A DNA stretch of 6,214 nt from an uncultured Eubacteriales bacterium (GTDB lineage Bacteria > Bacillota > Clostridia > Oscillospirales > Oscillospiraceae): NCBI GenBank assembly GCA_900551495.1, contig URWG01000109.1:1-6214 (forward strand). Direction: 5' to 3'. The notes beneath the pieces were generated by a model. It was not told the origin of the DNA and made no database searches. It saw nothing but the letters and a program-made list of their open reading frames with translations. Position 1 is the stretch's first letter. Each line of letters begins with the position of its first letter. Made by a program: the position numbers and the translations under genes. Of this stretch, positions 5,720 to 6,214 are shown in pieces.

Positions 5720-6214
5720 TCAGAGCACAAGTCCTCCGTTGACCGCAAGCACCTGTCCCGTAATAAACGGCGCATTGGCAAGATACACCAGCGCCTCGGC
5801 AATATCCTCAGGTGAGCCGTTGCGTCCGACCAAATTCTGTTCGGCGAGCGAGGTCAGCGTCTCCTCACTGACGTTTGCGACCATGTCGGTCAAAATCACG
5901 CCGGGCGAGACGCAGTTGACGCGGATGCCCGAGGGTCCCAGCTCCTGCGCCAGCGCCTTCGTCAGCGCAATGACCGCACCCTTCGTCGCAGAGTAGATCG
6001 CCTCGCAGGACGCCCCCACCTGCCCCCACATGGAGGCGATGTTCAGAATACAGCCGCCCTGCCGATGCAGCATTGCAGGAAGGACCGCATTGACGCAGCG
6101 GTAGATACCGCCGACATTGACGGAGAACAGGCGCGAAAATTCCGCTTCGGTCACCTGAGAAATCAAGCCGTATTGGGCGACCCCCGCGTTGTTGACCAGA
6201 ATATCCACCGGCGG
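5720..6214 (-). CDS. ymfI: SDR-family reductase, probably EF-P 5-aminopentanone reductase (YmfI-like), 5' partial
   Basis: The frame is open to the right edge. The 164 visible residues are the C-terminal two-thirds of a classical short-chain dehydrogenase, and the N-terminal NAD(P)-binding TGxxxGIG lies outside. It shows VDILVNNAG near the edge, then the catalytic residues: the helix-4 Asn in SVNVGG (about 33), Ser in LNIAS (about 61), and Tyr and Lys in YSATK (about 74 and 78). NCVSPGVI and a C-terminal FITGQVLAVNGG follow. The fold is that of FabG, and 3-oxoacyl-ACP reductase is the main alternative. The stretch SMWGQVGASCE followed by YSATKG matches my memory of the YmfI group, which reduces the 5-aminopentanone group on elongation factor P to 5-aminopentanol in Firmicutes. 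The visible part is intact, and the TGA stop is at 5722-5720. Family SDR is near certain; the YmfI assignment is moderate. Confidence 0.85.
   Translation of the reverse strand, partial: PPVDILVNNAGVAQYGLISQVTEAEFSRLFSVNVGGIYRCVNAVLPAMLHRQGGCILNIASMWGQVGASCEAIYSATKGAVIALTKALAQELGPSGIRVNCVSPGVILTDMVANVSEETLTSLAEQNLVGRNGSPEDIAEALVYLANAPFITGQVLAVNGGLVL

Overview
The window looks like a piece of chromosome from a GC-rich anaerobic Firmicute, most likely Clostridia and close to Oscillospirales/Ruminococcaceae. This rests on strong AGGAGG-type ribosome binding sites, sigma-A-like promoters, a clostridial-style EF-G paralogue, a DnaD/DnaC-type helicase-loading pair and a YmfI-like reductase. The genus cannot be named from sequence alone. 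No rRNA, tRNA, CRISPR array, insertion sequence or attachment site was seen.

Layout. The left half is on the plus strand. It starts with the 3' two-thirds or so of a membrane protein (1-1346) that follows the architecture of a P1-type ATPase but has lost the catalytic motifs. After a 154-base gap holding a good sigma-A promoter comes a complete EF-G paralogue (1501-3564), closed by a strong intrinsic terminator. The right half is on the minus strand and converges on it. A partial SDR reductase enters from the right edge (6214-5720) and matches the EF-P 5-aminopentanone reductase (YmfI) type. A promoter and hairpin leader (5641-5572) follow, then a two-gene operon: a tandem-DnaD-domain protein (5534-4626) and a DnaC/DnaI-like AAA+ loader (4622-3651). 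That operon ends in its own terminator, back to back with the EF-G terminator.

How the genes relate. The DnaD-like and DnaC-like proteins are probably co-translated and would act together in loading the replicative helicase. The EF-G paralogue and the YmfI-like enzyme both touch translation elongation, but they are on opposite strands in separate transcription units, so a functional link is only a suggestion. The window is mostly housekeeping. The least ordinary items are the degenerate P-type ATPase-like protein, the substituted G motifs of the EF-G paralogue, and a terminator-like hairpin with an alternative fold placed directly after the promoter of the DnaD/DnaC operon.
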